The notes under the pieces are model-generated. The model had not been told where the DNA came from, did not search any database, and saw only the letters and a program-made list of their open reading frames with translations. Of a stretch of 46,593 bases of DNA, positions 33,193-43,471 are shown piece after piece. The position numbers and the translations under genes were made by a program. The number at the start of each line of letters is the position of its first letter. Position 1 is the stretch's first letter. Source of the DNA: an uncultured Sterolibacterium sp. (lineage in GTDB: Bacteria > Pseudomonadota > Gammaproteobacteria > Burkholderiales > Rhodocyclaceae); the NCBI GenBank assembly GCA_903832735.1, contig CAILCO010000080.1, forward strand, positions 1 through 46,593, given 5' to 3'.

Positions 33193-34491
33193 ATGGGCCA
33201 CGCTGCCGCATCCTGGTATGACCCCATCGAAGGCGCCAGCCGCGATGAGATTCATGCCCTGCAACTCACGCGTATGAAGTGGTCCCTGGCCCATGCTTAC
33301 GGACAGGTCGAGCACTTCCGCAGGAAATGCCAGGCCGTCGGCGTGCATCCCGACGATCTCAAGGATCTTCAGGATCTGGCGCGCTTTCCTTTCACCACCA
33401 AGCAGGACTTGCGCGATACCTATCCCTTCGGGATGTTCGCCGTGCCCATGAACCAGGTCGTTCGCATCCACGCTTCCTCGGGCACGACGGGCAAGCCGAC
33501 GGTGGTCGGTTACACCCGGAACGATATCGACATGTGGGCGAATGTGATGGCGCGCGGCATCCACGGCGCCGGCGGCCGCGCCAGCGACCTGGTGCATAAC
33601 GCCTACGGCTACGGCTTGTTCACCGGTGGCCTGGGCTATCACTATGGCGCGGAGCGACTCGGGGCCACGGTGATTCCGATGTCCGGCGGCCAATCGGAAA
33701 AGCAGGTGCAGTTGATCATGGACTTCAAGCCGGACATTATTTGCGCGACGCCATCCTACATGCTCACGCTCGCCGAAGAGTTTATTCGCCAGGGCATCGA
33801 CCCATCGGTCTCCGGCCTGCGTCTCGGGCTGTTCGGCGCCGAGCCGTGGACCAATGAAATGCGCCGCGAAATCGAGGCGTTGTTCGGCATAGACGCGATC
33901 GATACCTACGGGCTGTCGGAGGTGATCGGACCCGGCGTGGCTTTCGAGTGCATCGAAAGCAAGGACGGACCGCATATCTTCGAGGACCATTTCTATCCCG
34001 AGATCATCGACCCGGCGACCGGGGAGGTCCTGCCCGACGGCGATTTCGGCGAACTGGTATTCACCTCGCTGACCAAGGAGGCGCTGCCGGTCGTTCGCTA
34101 TCGGACCCGCGATCTGACCCGCCTGCTGCCCGGCACGGCACGGCCAATGCGGCGCATGGACAAGATCACCGGTCGTTCCGACGACATGTTGATCATCCGC
34201 GGCGTGAATGTCTTCCCCTCGCAGATCGAGGAACTCATCCTGCGCAACAAGGATCTGACTGCGCAATACCTGCTCGAAGTCTCGCGCGTCACGCACCTCG
34301 ACAAGTTGGAGATTCTTGTGGAAATGAAGCCGGGTACGGATGATGAAGCCGCCCGCAAAAAGGCGGCTGCCGACCTGCAGCACCACGTCAAGTCTTACAT
34401 CGGCGTTTCGAGCGAAGTTCGCGTCGTGCCGACGGGGACCCTTGAACGCTCGGTGGGCAAGGCCAAACGGGTGATCGACCTGCGCCCGTAG
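33193..34491 (+). CDS. padJ: Phenylacetate-CoA ligase (AMP-forming)
   Basis: A 432-residue adenylate-forming ligase of the PaaK/PadJ family that activates phenylacetate with ATP and CoA. The AMP-binding motif SSGTTGKPT is at 95-103; further family signatures are GAEPWTNEMRREIE, DTYGLSEVIGPGVAFEC and the C-terminal GRSDDMLIIRGVNVFPSQIEE. GGAGGAGAGCCT before the ATG at 33193 decides the start; an in-frame ATG at 33169 would make the ribosome site coding. Divergence from the pad operon points to anaerobic phenylacetate use, hence padJ rather than paaK. An indoleacetate-CoA ligase cannot be excluded. Confidence 0.92.
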   Translation: MGHAAASWYDPIEGASRDEIHALQLTRMKWSLAHAYGQVEHFRRKCQAVGVHPDDLKDLQDLARFPFTTKQDLRDTYPFGMFAVPMNQVVRIHASSGTTGKPTVVGYTRNDIDMWANVMARGIHGAGGRASDLVHNAYGYGLFTGGLGYHYGAERLGATVIPMSGGQSEKQVQLIMDFKPDIICATPSYMLTLAEEFIRQGIDPSVSGLRLGLFGAEPWTNEMRREIEALFGIDAIDTYGLSEVIGPGVAFECIESKDGPHIFEDHFYPEIIDPATGEVLPDGDFGELVFTSLTKEALPVVRYRTRDLTRLLPGTARPMRRMDKITGRSDDMLIIRGVNVFPSQIEELILRNKDLTAQYLLEVSRVTHLDKLEILVEMKPGTDDEAARKKAAADLQHHVKSYIGVSSEVRVVPTGTLERSVGKAKRVIDLRP

Positions 34492-34520
34492 GAAGTACTC
34501 CTGGGGTGCGACCGTAGAAT

Positions 34521-34545
34521 CCCCGTGGGTGCTTCTCCCACGGGG
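34521..34545. terminator. Hairpin between convergent padJ and ferredoxin genes
   Basis: A perfect 9-bp stem CCCCGTGGG/CCCACGGGG with loop TGCTTCT stands between two genes that end towards each other. T-runs are poor on both sides. A bidirectional terminator is the simplest reading. Confidence 0.6.
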
Positions 34546-34558
34546 TGCCTGGCTTTGA

Positions 34559-35850
<1,292 letters not shown>

Positions 35851-35860
35851 GTTGTTCTCC

Positions 35861-37735
35861 TCAGCACAGTTCGAGAATGCGGTCGTAGATATCGGCAACC
35901 ATGAAAGGTTTCCCCTGCACCTTGTTCAGTTGCACCAACGGAACCAGATATTGATCGCGTAGCAGCTTGGAGAGTTGCCCTAGGTTCAGTTCCGGCACCA
36001 GAACCTTCTTGTAGCGTTTCAGGATCTCGCCGAGATCGGCGGGCAGGGGGTTGATGTTGCGCAGATGCACCTGAGCCACAGACTTGCCTGCAGCCGCTGC
36101 CTTCTCGCGTGCCTGGAAGATCGAGCCGTAGGTGCTGCCCCAGCCGATGATCAACAGATCGCCGCTCTCCGGGCCGTGGACCTTGGTAGGCGGAAGATCT
36201 TTGGCGATGCCCGCGACCTTGGCTGCCCGCACGTCGCACATGCGTTGATGGTTGAGCGGATTGTGCGAGATATTGCCGGTGAGGAAATCCTTTTCCAGCC
36301 CGCCGATGCGGTGTTCCATGCCCGGCGTTCCCGGTTTGACCCAGGCCCGCGCCAGGTTTTCGTCGCGGGCATAGGGCTGGAAGCCCTCGGCTGCGGTGCG
36401 AAACTTCACCTCGATCTTGGGCAGGCTTGCCACGTCCGGAATCAGCCAGGGCTCGGCGGCATTACCGATGCCGCCGTCGGTGAGCAGGATCACCGGGGTC
36501 ATGTATTTCACGGCGATGCGGAAGGCTTCGATGGCGCAATCGAAGCAGTCGGAAGGCGAGTAACTGGCGATCACCGGCACCGGGCACTCGCCATTGCGGC
36601 CATACACCGCCTGCAGCAGGTCGGACTGCTCGCTCTTGGTCGGCAGGCCCGTCGAGGGTCCGCCGCGCTGAACGTTCACAACGACTAGCGGCAGTTCGAG
36701 CATCACCGCCAGACCCAGCGCCTCGGTCTTCAAGGCCATGCCCGGGCCGGAGGTCGTCGTCAGGCCGAGCGAGCCGCCATAGGCGGCGCCGATGGTCGAA
36801 CACATGCCGGCGATTTCGTCCTCGGCCTGGTAGGTCGTGACATTGTAATTCTTGAGCGACGACAGATCGTGCAGGATGTCGGTGGCCGGCGTGATCGGGT
36901 AGGAACCGATGAACAGCGGCACGCCAGAGAGTTCCGAGGCGGCGACGAAGCCCAGCGCCGCGGCACTGTTGCCGGTGATGCTGCGATACTTGCCGGGAGA
37001 GGCTGCGGAAGCGCGCATCTGATAGGTGGTTGCGAACAACTCGGTCGCCTCGGCGTAAGCGTAGCCGGCGGTCAATGCCGTAACGTTGGCGTTGGCGAAC
37101 TCGGGCTTCTTGGCGAACTTCTTGCGGATGTCTTCGATTTCCTTGTCGAAGGGCCGGCTGTAGAGGCAAAGCATGACGCCCAGGGCAAAGTAGTTCTTGC
37201 AGCGGGCGATGTCTTTCTTCGACAGGCCGGAATTATTCAATGCGTTGGCGGTGAATTCGGCAATGTCGATCTTGAACAACTGGTAGCCTGCAAGGCTGCC
37301 GTCCTCGAGCGGATTGCTTTTGTATTCGGCCTTGGCCAGATTGCCTTCGCTGAAGGCGCCGGTGTTGGCGATGATGATGCCGCCCTTTTTGAGGTCGGGG
37401 AGGTTGGTCTTCAATGCCGCCGGATTCATGATCACCAGAACATCGGGCGCGTCGCCCGAGGTGAATACCGGACGCGAGGAGTACTGGATCTGGTAACCCG
37501 AGACGCCGAACAAGGTACCCGTGGGTGCCCGTATTTCAGAAGGGTAATCCGGGTGCGTGGAGAAATCGTGGCCCGCCTCGCCCACTGCCTTGGAAAATTC
37601 GTTGCCGGTGAGTTGCATACCATCGCCGGAATCGCCGACGAAACGGATCACCACGTTGTCGAGTTCCTCCACCTGGCGTACCTTCGCCATGACAGCCGAT
37701 TGATCGGCGCAACTCGTCGTTTGCAATGTGCTCAT
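35861..37735 (-). CDS. korA: 2-oxoglutarate:ferredoxin oxidoreductase alpha subunit (KorA), gamma-alpha fusion
   Basis: A 624-residue subunit in which the gamma domain (IRFVGDSGDGMQLTGNEFSKA, residues ~25-220) is fused to the alpha domain (IGSYPITPATDILHDLS, ~250 onward), as in the two-subunit KorAB type. ATG at 37735 has AAGGAGAGG six bases upstream. It is the first gene of korA-korB-ferredoxin. In denitrifying aromatic degraders this enzyme provides reduced ferredoxin for benzoyl-CoA reductase while feeding the TCA cycle; 2-oxoglutarate specificity is inferred from family resemblance. Confidence 0.92.
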   Translation of the reverse strand: MSTLQTTSCADQSAVMAKVRQVEELDNVVIRFVGDSGDGMQLTGNEFSKAVGEAGHDFSTHPDYPSEIRAPTGTLFGVSGYQIQYSSRPVFTSGDAPDVLVIMNPAALKTNLPDLKKGGIIIANTGAFSEGNLAKAEYKSNPLEDGSLAGYQLFKIDIAEFTANALNNSGLSKKDIARCKNYFALGVMLCLYSRPFDKEIEDIRKKFAKKPEFANANVTALTAGYAYAEATELFATTYQMRASAASPGKYRSITGNSAAALGFVAASELSGVPLFIGSYPITPATDILHDLSSLKNYNVTTYQAEDEIAGMCSTIGAAYGGSLGLTTTSGPGMALKTEALGLAVMLELPLVVVNVQRGGPSTGLPTKSEQSDLLQAVYGRNGECPVPVIASYSPSDCFDCAIEAFRIAVKYMTPVILLTDGGIGNAAEPWLIPDVASLPKIEVKFRTAAEGFQPYARDENLARAWVKPGTPGMEHRIGGLEKDFLTGNISHNPLNHQRMCDVRAAKVAGIAKDLPPTKVHGPESGDLLIIGWGSTYGSIFQAREKAAAAGKSVAQVHLRNINPLPADLGEILKRYKKVLVPELNLGQLSKLLRDQYLVPLVQLNKVQGKPFMVADIYDRILELC

Positions 37736-37789
37736 GACCTCTCCTTGGATACCAGCGGCAATAATTCTTAGTTCATGTCTGTGCCCCGA

Positions 37790-37842
37790 ATTATAATTTG
37801 GCTTCCAACAATTCGGAACCAAGCCTTGTTGATCTGGGTCAA
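37790..37842 (-). promoter_or_regulatory. korA promoter with FNR-type box
   Basis: TATAAT occurs on the minus strand at 37795-37790, with only a weak -35 (TTCCGA, 37818-37813) at 17-bp spacing. TTGATCTGGGTCAA at 37829-37842 is the exact inverse of the pad/padJ box. Its centre is 43 bp from the -10 centre, about one helical turn further than class II. The box also lies 66 bp before the divergent gene at 37908. Confidence 0.6.
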
Positions 37843-37907
37843 GAGAGGTGAAGAAACCCCGGTCTATCAGGCTGGAACCGGAGACAAACCTGAGGTGGGC
37901 AAAGAGC

Positions 37908-38279
37908 ATGACCGAAAAGAAGTTGACCGGAATCAAATGGCTTGCCGATGTGGCCGAGCACGATTACCCTTCCGCCGCATCGTATCTGAGCATTCTCTAC
38001 AGTGACGTCAGAGTCGCCGAAATCATGGCCGGTTTCAGAAGCGCCGCGATCGTAGAGTTCAAGGCCAAGGACATCTTCAGAGCCTCCGGACTGTCGTTGC
38101 TGGGCGTGAGCAATTCGCATGTCGAGAAGGACCGGAACAAGATCCTGGCGGGCAAGAAGCTGTCGCCCATCCTTCTGCTGCGCGACGGCGGCCGGGTGGT
38201 GGTTGCGGATGGCTATCACCGCCTCTGTGCCATCTACGGGTTCGACGAGGACGCCCTGATCAATTGCAAGATCGTCTGA
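37908..38279 (+). CDS. Small ParB/sulfiredoxin-fold-like protein, function unknown
   Basis: A 123-residue soluble protein. The only recognisable element is the C-terminal part, ILLLRDGGRVVVADGYHRLCAIYGF, which resembles the phosphate/nucleotide-binding GxHR segment of the ParB N-terminal and sulfiredoxin fold. No DNA-binding domain is present. ATG at 37908 is preferred; an upstream GTG at 37848 would start five bases after the FNR-type box. It lies between divergent korA and oxyR, 16 bp before the latter. Regulation by redox or anaerobiosis is possible from context, but I do not know the function. Confidence 0.75.
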   Translation: MTEKKLTGIKWLADVAEHDYPSAASYLSILYSDVRVAEIMAGFRSAAIVEFKAKDIFRASGLSLLGVSNSHVEKDRNKILAGKKLSPILLLRDGGRVVVADGYHRLCAIYGFDEDALINCKIV

Positions 38280-38295
38280 GCGGCGGAACACGACG

Positions 38296-39207
38296 ATGAC
38301 CCTCACCGATTTGCGCTACATCGTGGCCCTTGCCCGCGAGCGCCATTTCGGCCGGGCCGCGCTGAAGTGTTTCGTGACCCAGCCGACGCTGTCGGTGGCG
38401 GTGAAGAAGTTGGAGGATGAGCTCGGCGTCAGCCTGTTCGAGCGCGCCGCCAACGAAGTCCGCGTTACACCGGTCGGCAGGGAGGTCGTTGCCCAGGCTG
38501 CGCGGACGCTGGCGGAGGCGGCGCGCGTGGCCGAGATTGCCGCTCAAGGCCGGGACCCGCTGCTCGGCCCGTTGCGCCTCGGCGTGATCTATACCATTGC
38601 CCCCTATCTACTGCCGGGGCTGGTGCCCCTCTTGCGCCAGCGCGCTCCGCAGATGCCGCTGTTCATCCGCGAGGGCTACACCGAGCAGTTGGTCGAGGCA
38701 ACCAAGGCCGGCGAACTGGATCTGATCGTCATCGCATTGCCGCTGGCCGAACCAGGCCTGGTGGCCCAGGCGGTTTATGACGAGGCTTTCCGTGCGCTGG
38801 TGCCCGCGCAACATCCCTGGGCGAAGAAGAGGGCGATCGAAACTACCTGGCTGCTTGACGAGCCGCTGCTTCTGCTCGGCGAGGGCAACTGTTTCCGCGA
38901 TCAGGTCCTCGATCTTTGCGCCCGGGCGGACGCTGCCGGCGCGCAGCAGGTCCTCGAAGGCAGTTCGCTCGAGACCATCCGCCACATGGTCGCGTCCGGC
39001 GCCGGCATCACCGTGATGCCGGCCTCGAGCGTCGACCTGATCCCCAAGAACGATCCCTGGTTGCGCGTGCGGCCTTTCGCCCAGCCCCAGCCGTCGCGTC
39101 GCGTCGGCCTGGTCTGGCGCAGCAGTTTTCCGCGCCACCGTGCCGTCGATGTGGTGCGTCAGGCCGTGCTCGATTGCCGCTTGCCGGGAACGAAGGCGGT
39201 CAAATAG
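38296..39207 (+). CDS. oxyR: OxyR-type LysR family peroxide sensor
   Basis: A 303-residue LysR regulator with an N-terminal winged helix-turn-helix (HFGRAALKCFVTQPTLSVAVKKLE) and the OxyR ligand domain. The two cysteines that form the peroxide-induced disulfide in E. coli OxyR occur at identical positions, C199 and C208 (GNCFRDQVLDLC), and the following SSLETIRHMVASGAGITVMPA also matches. It should activate peroxide defence genes. No catalase or ahpCF gene is adjacent. It is convergent with topB. Confidence 0.93.
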   Translation: MTLTDLRYIVALARERHFGRAALKCFVTQPTLSVAVKKLEDELGVSLFERAANEVRVTPVGREVVAQAARTLAEAARVAEIAAQGRDPLLGPLRLGVIYTIAPYLLPGLVPLLRQRAPQMPLFIREGYTEQLVEATKAGELDLIVIALPLAEPGLVAQAVYDEAFRALVPAQHPWAKKRAIETTWLLDEPLLLLGEGNCFRDQVLDLCARADAAGAQQVLEGSSLETIRHMVASGAGITVMPASSVDLIPKNDPWLRVRPFAQPQPSRRVGLVWRSSFPRHRAVDVVRQAVLDCRLPGTKAVK

Positions 39208-39234
39208 TCAACGCGATGGACTGGTGTGACCGCC

Positions 39235-41796
39235 TCACTTGGCAGCGCGTTTTTTTGCCGCCGGTTTGGCCGGCGCAGCGGCCTTCTTAGCTGGCGCTGC
39301 GGCCTTCTTGGTCGGTGCTGCGACCTTCTTGGCATCTTCCTTGGGAGCGGCCTTGGGCGCCCGGGGTTCGAACTCGAAGCCGACCTTGCCGTCGGCGCCG
39401 CGCACCAGATAGGCGGAGAATTTGCGCTTGGTTCGAGACGAGACGAAGCCCTTCAACAGATCGGTCCTGCCGCCGGCGAGCAGTTTCTGCATCTGGGCGC
39501 GCTCCACCGGCTGCTGCAGGATGATCTTGCCGGAGCGGAAGTCGCAAGTTTTGGCCAGGCCGACGGCTTTTTCGCAGACGTAGGCCATGCCGTGCTCGAA
39601 GACCCGGGCAGCGCATTTGGGGCAGGCGCCCAGGGTCTCCTGCTCGCCAAAGTCGACTTCCTCGCCTTCGCCCTCGGCCTCGCCATTGCCGAAATCGAAT
39701 TCGGGCAGGTTCTCGGCATTCAACTTGATCATAGCGGCGAAGGGCCGTCCCATCTTGCTGCGAAATCCCTGTAAGGGGCCGATGACGCGCTTCTCCAGCA
39801 ACTCCTCGACTTCCTCGGGCTCATACTGGCGACTGGCGACGACCTTCCACAGAGCGAAGTCGCACTGCTTGCACTGGAACTTCTTGTAGTTCTCCTGAAT
39901 CACCCCGCCGCACGCAGGGCAGGGCCTTTTCAGGGTGCTGAAAGCTTCGTCGGGGATCTCGCCGGTCTTGATGCGTTCGACCATGACGCGCGCCTGCTCG
40001 GCGATGTGGTCCATGAAGTCGTTGCGCGCCAGTTCGCCGGTCTCCATCTGGCGCAACTGGTATTCCCAGTGGCCGGTGAGTTCAGGCGAGTGCAGTTCGT
40101 CGACGCCGAGCTTGGAGAGTGCGAACAGCAGCGAGAAGGCTTTCGCCGTCGGCTGCAGTTCGCGGCCGTTACGATGCACATACTCCTCGTTGATCAATCC
40201 CTCGATGGTGGCGGCGCGGGTGGCCGGCGTGCCCAGACCGCGTGCGGCCATAGCTTCGCGCAACTCCTCGTCCTCGACCAGCTTGCCGGCACCTTCCATC
40301 GCCGAGAGCAGGGTCGCTTCGTTGAAGCGCGGCGGCGGCTTGGTCTGGTTGGCTTTGACCAGGACGTCGTTGGCCCAGACCCGCTCGTTTTTCTCCACCG
40401 CGACCAGTTGCGGCGTCTCGTCGTCGGCCTGTACTTCCTTGCCATAGACGGCGAGCCAGCCTGCGGCTATCAATACTTTGCCTTCAGTCTTGAACGGTTC
40501 GTCCTCGACGCGGGTGATGCGCGTCGTCACGTTGTATTCGGCGGCCGGGTAGAAGATCGCGAGAAAGCGCTTGGCGACGAGGTCATAGAGCTTCTGCTCG
40601 GCCTCGGAAAGATTTTTCGGCGGCTGCGCCGTGGGGATGATGGCGAAGTGGTCGGAAATCTTGGCGTTGTTGAATATGCGCTTGTTCGGATGCACCCAGC
40701 CGTTCTTCAGAATCTGCCCGGCAAGCTGCGCGTAGGGCGTTTCCGAAAAGGCCTGCAGAGTCTCCTTGACCGTGGCGATGTAGTCTTCCGGCAGGCAGCG
40801 GGCATCGGTACGCGGGTAGGTCAGCACCTTGTGCTTCTCGTAGAGCGCTTGCGCCAGTCCCAGTGTGGACTTGGCCGAGAAACCGAAGCGGCCGTTGGCC
40901 TCGCGCTGCAGCGAAGTCAGGTCGAAGAGCAGGGGCGAAGCCTGCGTCGTCGGCTTGCTCTCCTCGGTCACGATGCCCGGTTTGCCCAGGCATTTATTCC
41001 TGATCGATTCGGCGCGGCCAAGATCCCAGAAGCGTTCCGCCCGGGCATGCTCATCGAGTTCGTCGCGCTTCCATTTCTCGTCGAACCAGCGGCCGCGGTA
41101 AGTGCCTGCGACGGCGCCGAACTCGGCCTCGACTTCCCAGTAGTCGCGCGAGACGAACTTGCGGATACGCTCTTCGCGCTCGACCAGTATGGCCAAAGTC
41201 GGCGTCTGCACGCGACCGACCGGGGTCTTGTGAAAGCCGCCGCTCTTCGAGTTGAAGGCGGTCATGGCGCGTGTGCCGTTGATGCCGATCAGCCAGTCGG
41301 CCTCGGAACGGCAGCGCGCGGCATCGGCCAGCGGCTTCATTTCCGCGTCGCTGCGCAGGTGGGCGAAACCTTCCTTGATCGCGCCCTGGGTCATCGATTG
41401 CAGCCACAGGCGGCGGACCGGTTTCTCGGTCTTGGCATGCTGCTGCAGGTAGCGGAAAATCAACTCGCCTTCGCGCCCGGCGTCGCAGGCGTTGATGATG
41501 GCGCCGACGTCCTTGCGCTTCATCAGCCTCGTCAGCAGCTTGAGGCGATCCTCGGTTCTCTCGATCGGATTCAAGGTGAAGTGCGGCGGGATCACCGGCA
41601 GATGGGCGAAGGACCACTTGCCGCGCTTCACCTCGTACTCGTCCGGCACTGCCAGTTCCAGCAGGTGGCCGATGGCCGAGGAGAGCACGTACTCGTCACT
41701 CTCGAAGTAGTCCTTCTCCTTGGTGAAGCCGCCCAGGACGCGGGCGATGTCGGCGGCCACGGAGGGTTTTTCTGCGATGATCAGTTGTTTGCTCAT
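39235..41796 (-). CDS. topB: DNA topoisomerase III (type IA)
   Basis: An 853-residue type IA topoisomerase that relaxes negative supercoils and decatenates DNA. The TOPRIM domain is N-terminal (SKQLIIAEKPSVAADIARVLGG; DAGREGELIFRY), and the catalytic tyrosine is Y327 in LTYPRTDARCLP, one residue from the E. coli TopB position. The C-terminal half has a zinc-ribbon-like segment (CPACGGVIQENYKKFQCKQC) and a topoisomerase C-terminal repeat. The last ~40 residues are a Lys/Ala/Pro-rich tail (KKAAAPAKKAAAPAKPAAKK) like histone-H1-type proteins. It is the final gene of the lysM-dprA-smg-topB group. Confidence 0.95.
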   Translation of the reverse strand: MSKQLIIAEKPSVAADIARVLGGFTKEKDYFESDEYVLSSAIGHLLELAVPDEYEVKRGKWSFAHLPVIPPHFTLNPIERTEDRLKLLTRLMKRKDVGAIINACDAGREGELIFRYLQQHAKTEKPVRRLWLQSMTQGAIKEGFAHLRSDAEMKPLADAARCRSEADWLIGINGTRAMTAFNSKSGGFHKTPVGRVQTPTLAILVEREERIRKFVSRDYWEVEAEFGAVAGTYRGRWFDEKWKRDELDEHARAERFWDLGRAESIRNKCLGKPGIVTEESKPTTQASPLLFDLTSLQREANGRFGFSAKSTLGLAQALYEKHKVLTYPRTDARCLPEDYIATVKETLQAFSETPYAQLAGQILKNGWVHPNKRIFNNAKISDHFAIIPTAQPPKNLSEAEQKLYDLVAKRFLAIFYPAAEYNVTTRITRVEDEPFKTEGKVLIAAGWLAVYGKEVQADDETPQLVAVEKNERVWANDVLVKANQTKPPPRFNEATLLSAMEGAGKLVEDEELREAMAARGLGTPATRAATIEGLINEEYVHRNGRELQPTAKAFSLLFALSKLGVDELHSPELTGHWEYQLRQMETGELARNDFMDHIAEQARVMVERIKTGEIPDEAFSTLKRPCPACGGVIQENYKKFQCKQCDFALWKVVASRQYEPEEVEELLEKRVIGPLQGFRSKMGRPFAAMIKLNAENLPEFDFGNGEAEGEGEEVDFGEQETLGACPKCAARVFEHGMAYVCEKAVGLAKTCDFRSGKIILQQPVERAQMQKLLAGGRTDLLKGFVSSRTKRKFSAYLVRGADGKVGFEFEPRAPKAAPKEDAKKVAAPTKKAAAPAKKAAAPAKPAAKKRAAK

Positions 41797-41895
41797 TTCA
41801 AGATGCCGTCAAGATGCCGGAGAGCGCGGGAAGCGCCGCATGATAAGCGCGCGGCGGGGAAACTGGCAAGGCAGGCTTGGCACTCGGCACACGGC

Positions 41896-42351
41896 TCAGT
41901 GCATGTAAGGCGGGTCGTCTTCTTCGGAAAGCAGCTCCTCGAGCAGCAGGGTGTCCACCGCGTGGTGCCGCCGCCACATCACCATCAGCACGATGATCTT
42001 CAGTTTGCCGAGCGACACGGTCGGCTCCCGCAGGACCATGGCGCGCTCGATGATCATTTCGCGCAGAATCGCATCGATGGCGCCAGCGTTCTCGAGGAAA
42101 CTCAGGAAGCCGCGGCATTGTACCGGCAACTTGGCTAGTTCCGCCGCGCAGTAGAGCCGTAGCGAGCGGGGGCCGGCGGAGCGGCCCTCCTCTTCGGCGA
42201 GATGCTCCAGGCCGGACAGCCATTCCAGTGCGGCGGAGATGTCCTCCTGCTCGAAGCCAGCTGCGGAAAGCTTGCGCGCCAGCACGGAAGGCGTCGGGCA
42301 GGCGCCCGGCTGGTAATAGGTTTCAAAAAGATAGACGAGGATGTCGAACAT
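41896..42351 (-). CDS. smg: Smg family protein (DUF494)
   Basis: A 151-residue protein of the Smg/DUF494 family, function unproved, almost always next to dprA in gamma- and betaproteobacteria. MFDILVYLFETYYQP and the C-terminal LLLEELLSEEDDPPYMH are highly characteristic. It is 18 bp downstream of dprA on the same strand, with a 99-bp gap to topB in which I see no other feature. Confidence 0.93.
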   Translation of the reverse strand: MFDILVYLFETYYQPGACPTPSVLARKLSAAGFEQEDISAALEWLSGLEHLAEEEGRSAGPRSLRLYCAAELAKLPVQCRGFLSFLENAGAIDAILREMIIERAMVLREPTVSLGKLKIIVLMVMWRRHHAVDTLLLEELLSEEDDPPYMH

Positions 42352-42369
42352 GGTTCTGGTGTCAGAGGC

Positions 42370-43467
42370 TTATGTTGTGATGCGTTGATAGCGGCCGCCG
42401 GGCAAACTGGCGACATGGCCTTCGAGCTCCAGTTGCAACAGCATGGCAAGAAGCGCTTCGGGCGTCAAGCCGGCACGCGCGGCGAGGGTGTCGATGGCGC
42501 AGGGATCGTGGCCTAATGCCTCGAGCAATGCTGCGCTTTCCGGCACGGCGCTGATCGTCGGGCCGGGCTCTATGGCCGGAGCCGGGGTCGAGGTAAATAA
42601 GCGCAGCTCTTCAAGGATATCCTGCGCCGATTCGACGAGTTTGGCGCCTTGCCTGATAAGTTGGTGGCAGCCTTTGGCCAGCGGCGAGTGTATCGAGCCA
42701 GGGATAGCGAACACCTCCCGCCCGGCTTCCGCAGCCAGGCGCGCGGTGATCAGCGAGCCGCTCCGCGCCGCAGCTTCGACCACCAGGCAGCCCTGGCTCA
42801 AACCGGCGATCAGGCGGTTGCGGCGTGGGAAGTTGCCAGGCAGGGGCGGCGTGCCGAGCGAAAACTCGCTTACGATAGCGCCTTGCGCGCTGATGGCATG
42901 AGCCAGTTCCCGATTCCTGGCGGGGTAGATGCGGTCGGCGCCGGTCCCGATTACCGCGATGGTTACGCCGTCGGCTTTCAGTGCGCCACGATGCGCGGCG
43001 GCATCAATCCCTAAGGCCAGTCCGCTGACGATGGACAGGCCCGCCGCAGCCAACGTTTGGGCGAAGGCGAAAGCGTCGGCCTCCCCCTGGGGCGTAGGGG
43101 TGCGGCTGCCGACGATAGCCAGGCCTTGCCGGTTGAGGCGTTCGGCGCGGCCCTTGAGATAGATCAGCGACGGCGGGTCGGCGCTTTCCAGCAGCGCCTG
43201 CGGGTAATCGGCGTCGGCCAGGGTGAGGATGCTGTTGCCGTCCGCTTCCGCCCAGTCCAGCGCCAGCGCAATTTCCGCGGCGACGTCAAGGGTCAGCAGA
43301 CGCTCCGCCAGTACCGGGTTGATTACCTCGCAGAGGGCGTCCAGGCCGGCTTTGAAGATCATCCCGGGCATGCCGAAAGCCTTGAGCAGGCTGCGTTGGG
43401 TTTCTCCCCCGACACCCGGGATCAGCGTCAGGCGGAGCCAGGCAGCAAGGCTGTCGTCGGCAGCCAC
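42370..43467 (-). CDS. dprA: DNA-processing protein DprA
   Basis: DprA loads RecA on incoming single-stranded DNA during natural transformation. The 365-residue product has an N-terminal SAM/HhH-like region, the Rossmann-like core (GLAIVGSRTPTPQGEADAF, SGLALGIDAAAHRGAL, FPRRNRLIAGLSQGCLVVEAAARSGSLITARLA) and a C-terminal winged-helix DML1-like domain (PCAIDTLAARAGLTPEALLAMLLQLELEGHV). The start is a GTG at 43467, five bases after the upstream stop codon, with no obvious ribosome site, suggesting coupling to the LysM gene. Confidence 0.95.
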   Translation of the reverse strand: MAADDSLAAWLRLTLIPGVGGETQRSLLKAFGMPGMIFKAGLDALCEVINPVLAERLLTLDVAAEIALALDWAEADGNSILTLADADYPQALLESADPPSLIYLKGRAERLNRQGLAIVGSRTPTPQGEADAFAFAQTLAAAGLSIVSGLALGIDAAAHRGALKADGVTIAVIGTGADRIYPARNRELAHAISAQGAIVSEFSLGTPPLPGNFPRRNRLIAGLSQGCLVVEAAARSGSLITARLAAEAGREVFAIPGSIHSPLAKGCHQLIRQGAKLVESAQDILEELRLFTSTPAPAIEPGPTISAVPESAALLEALGHDPCAIDTLAARAGLTPEALLAMLLQLELEGHVASLPGGRYQRITT

Positions 43468-43471
43468 GAAG

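Noticed and set aside
40006-42138. 710-codon open frame on the + strand opposite topB and smg
   Set aside because: Same reasoning: it spans two real genes and the gap between them, with no domain and a composition typical of antisense frames.
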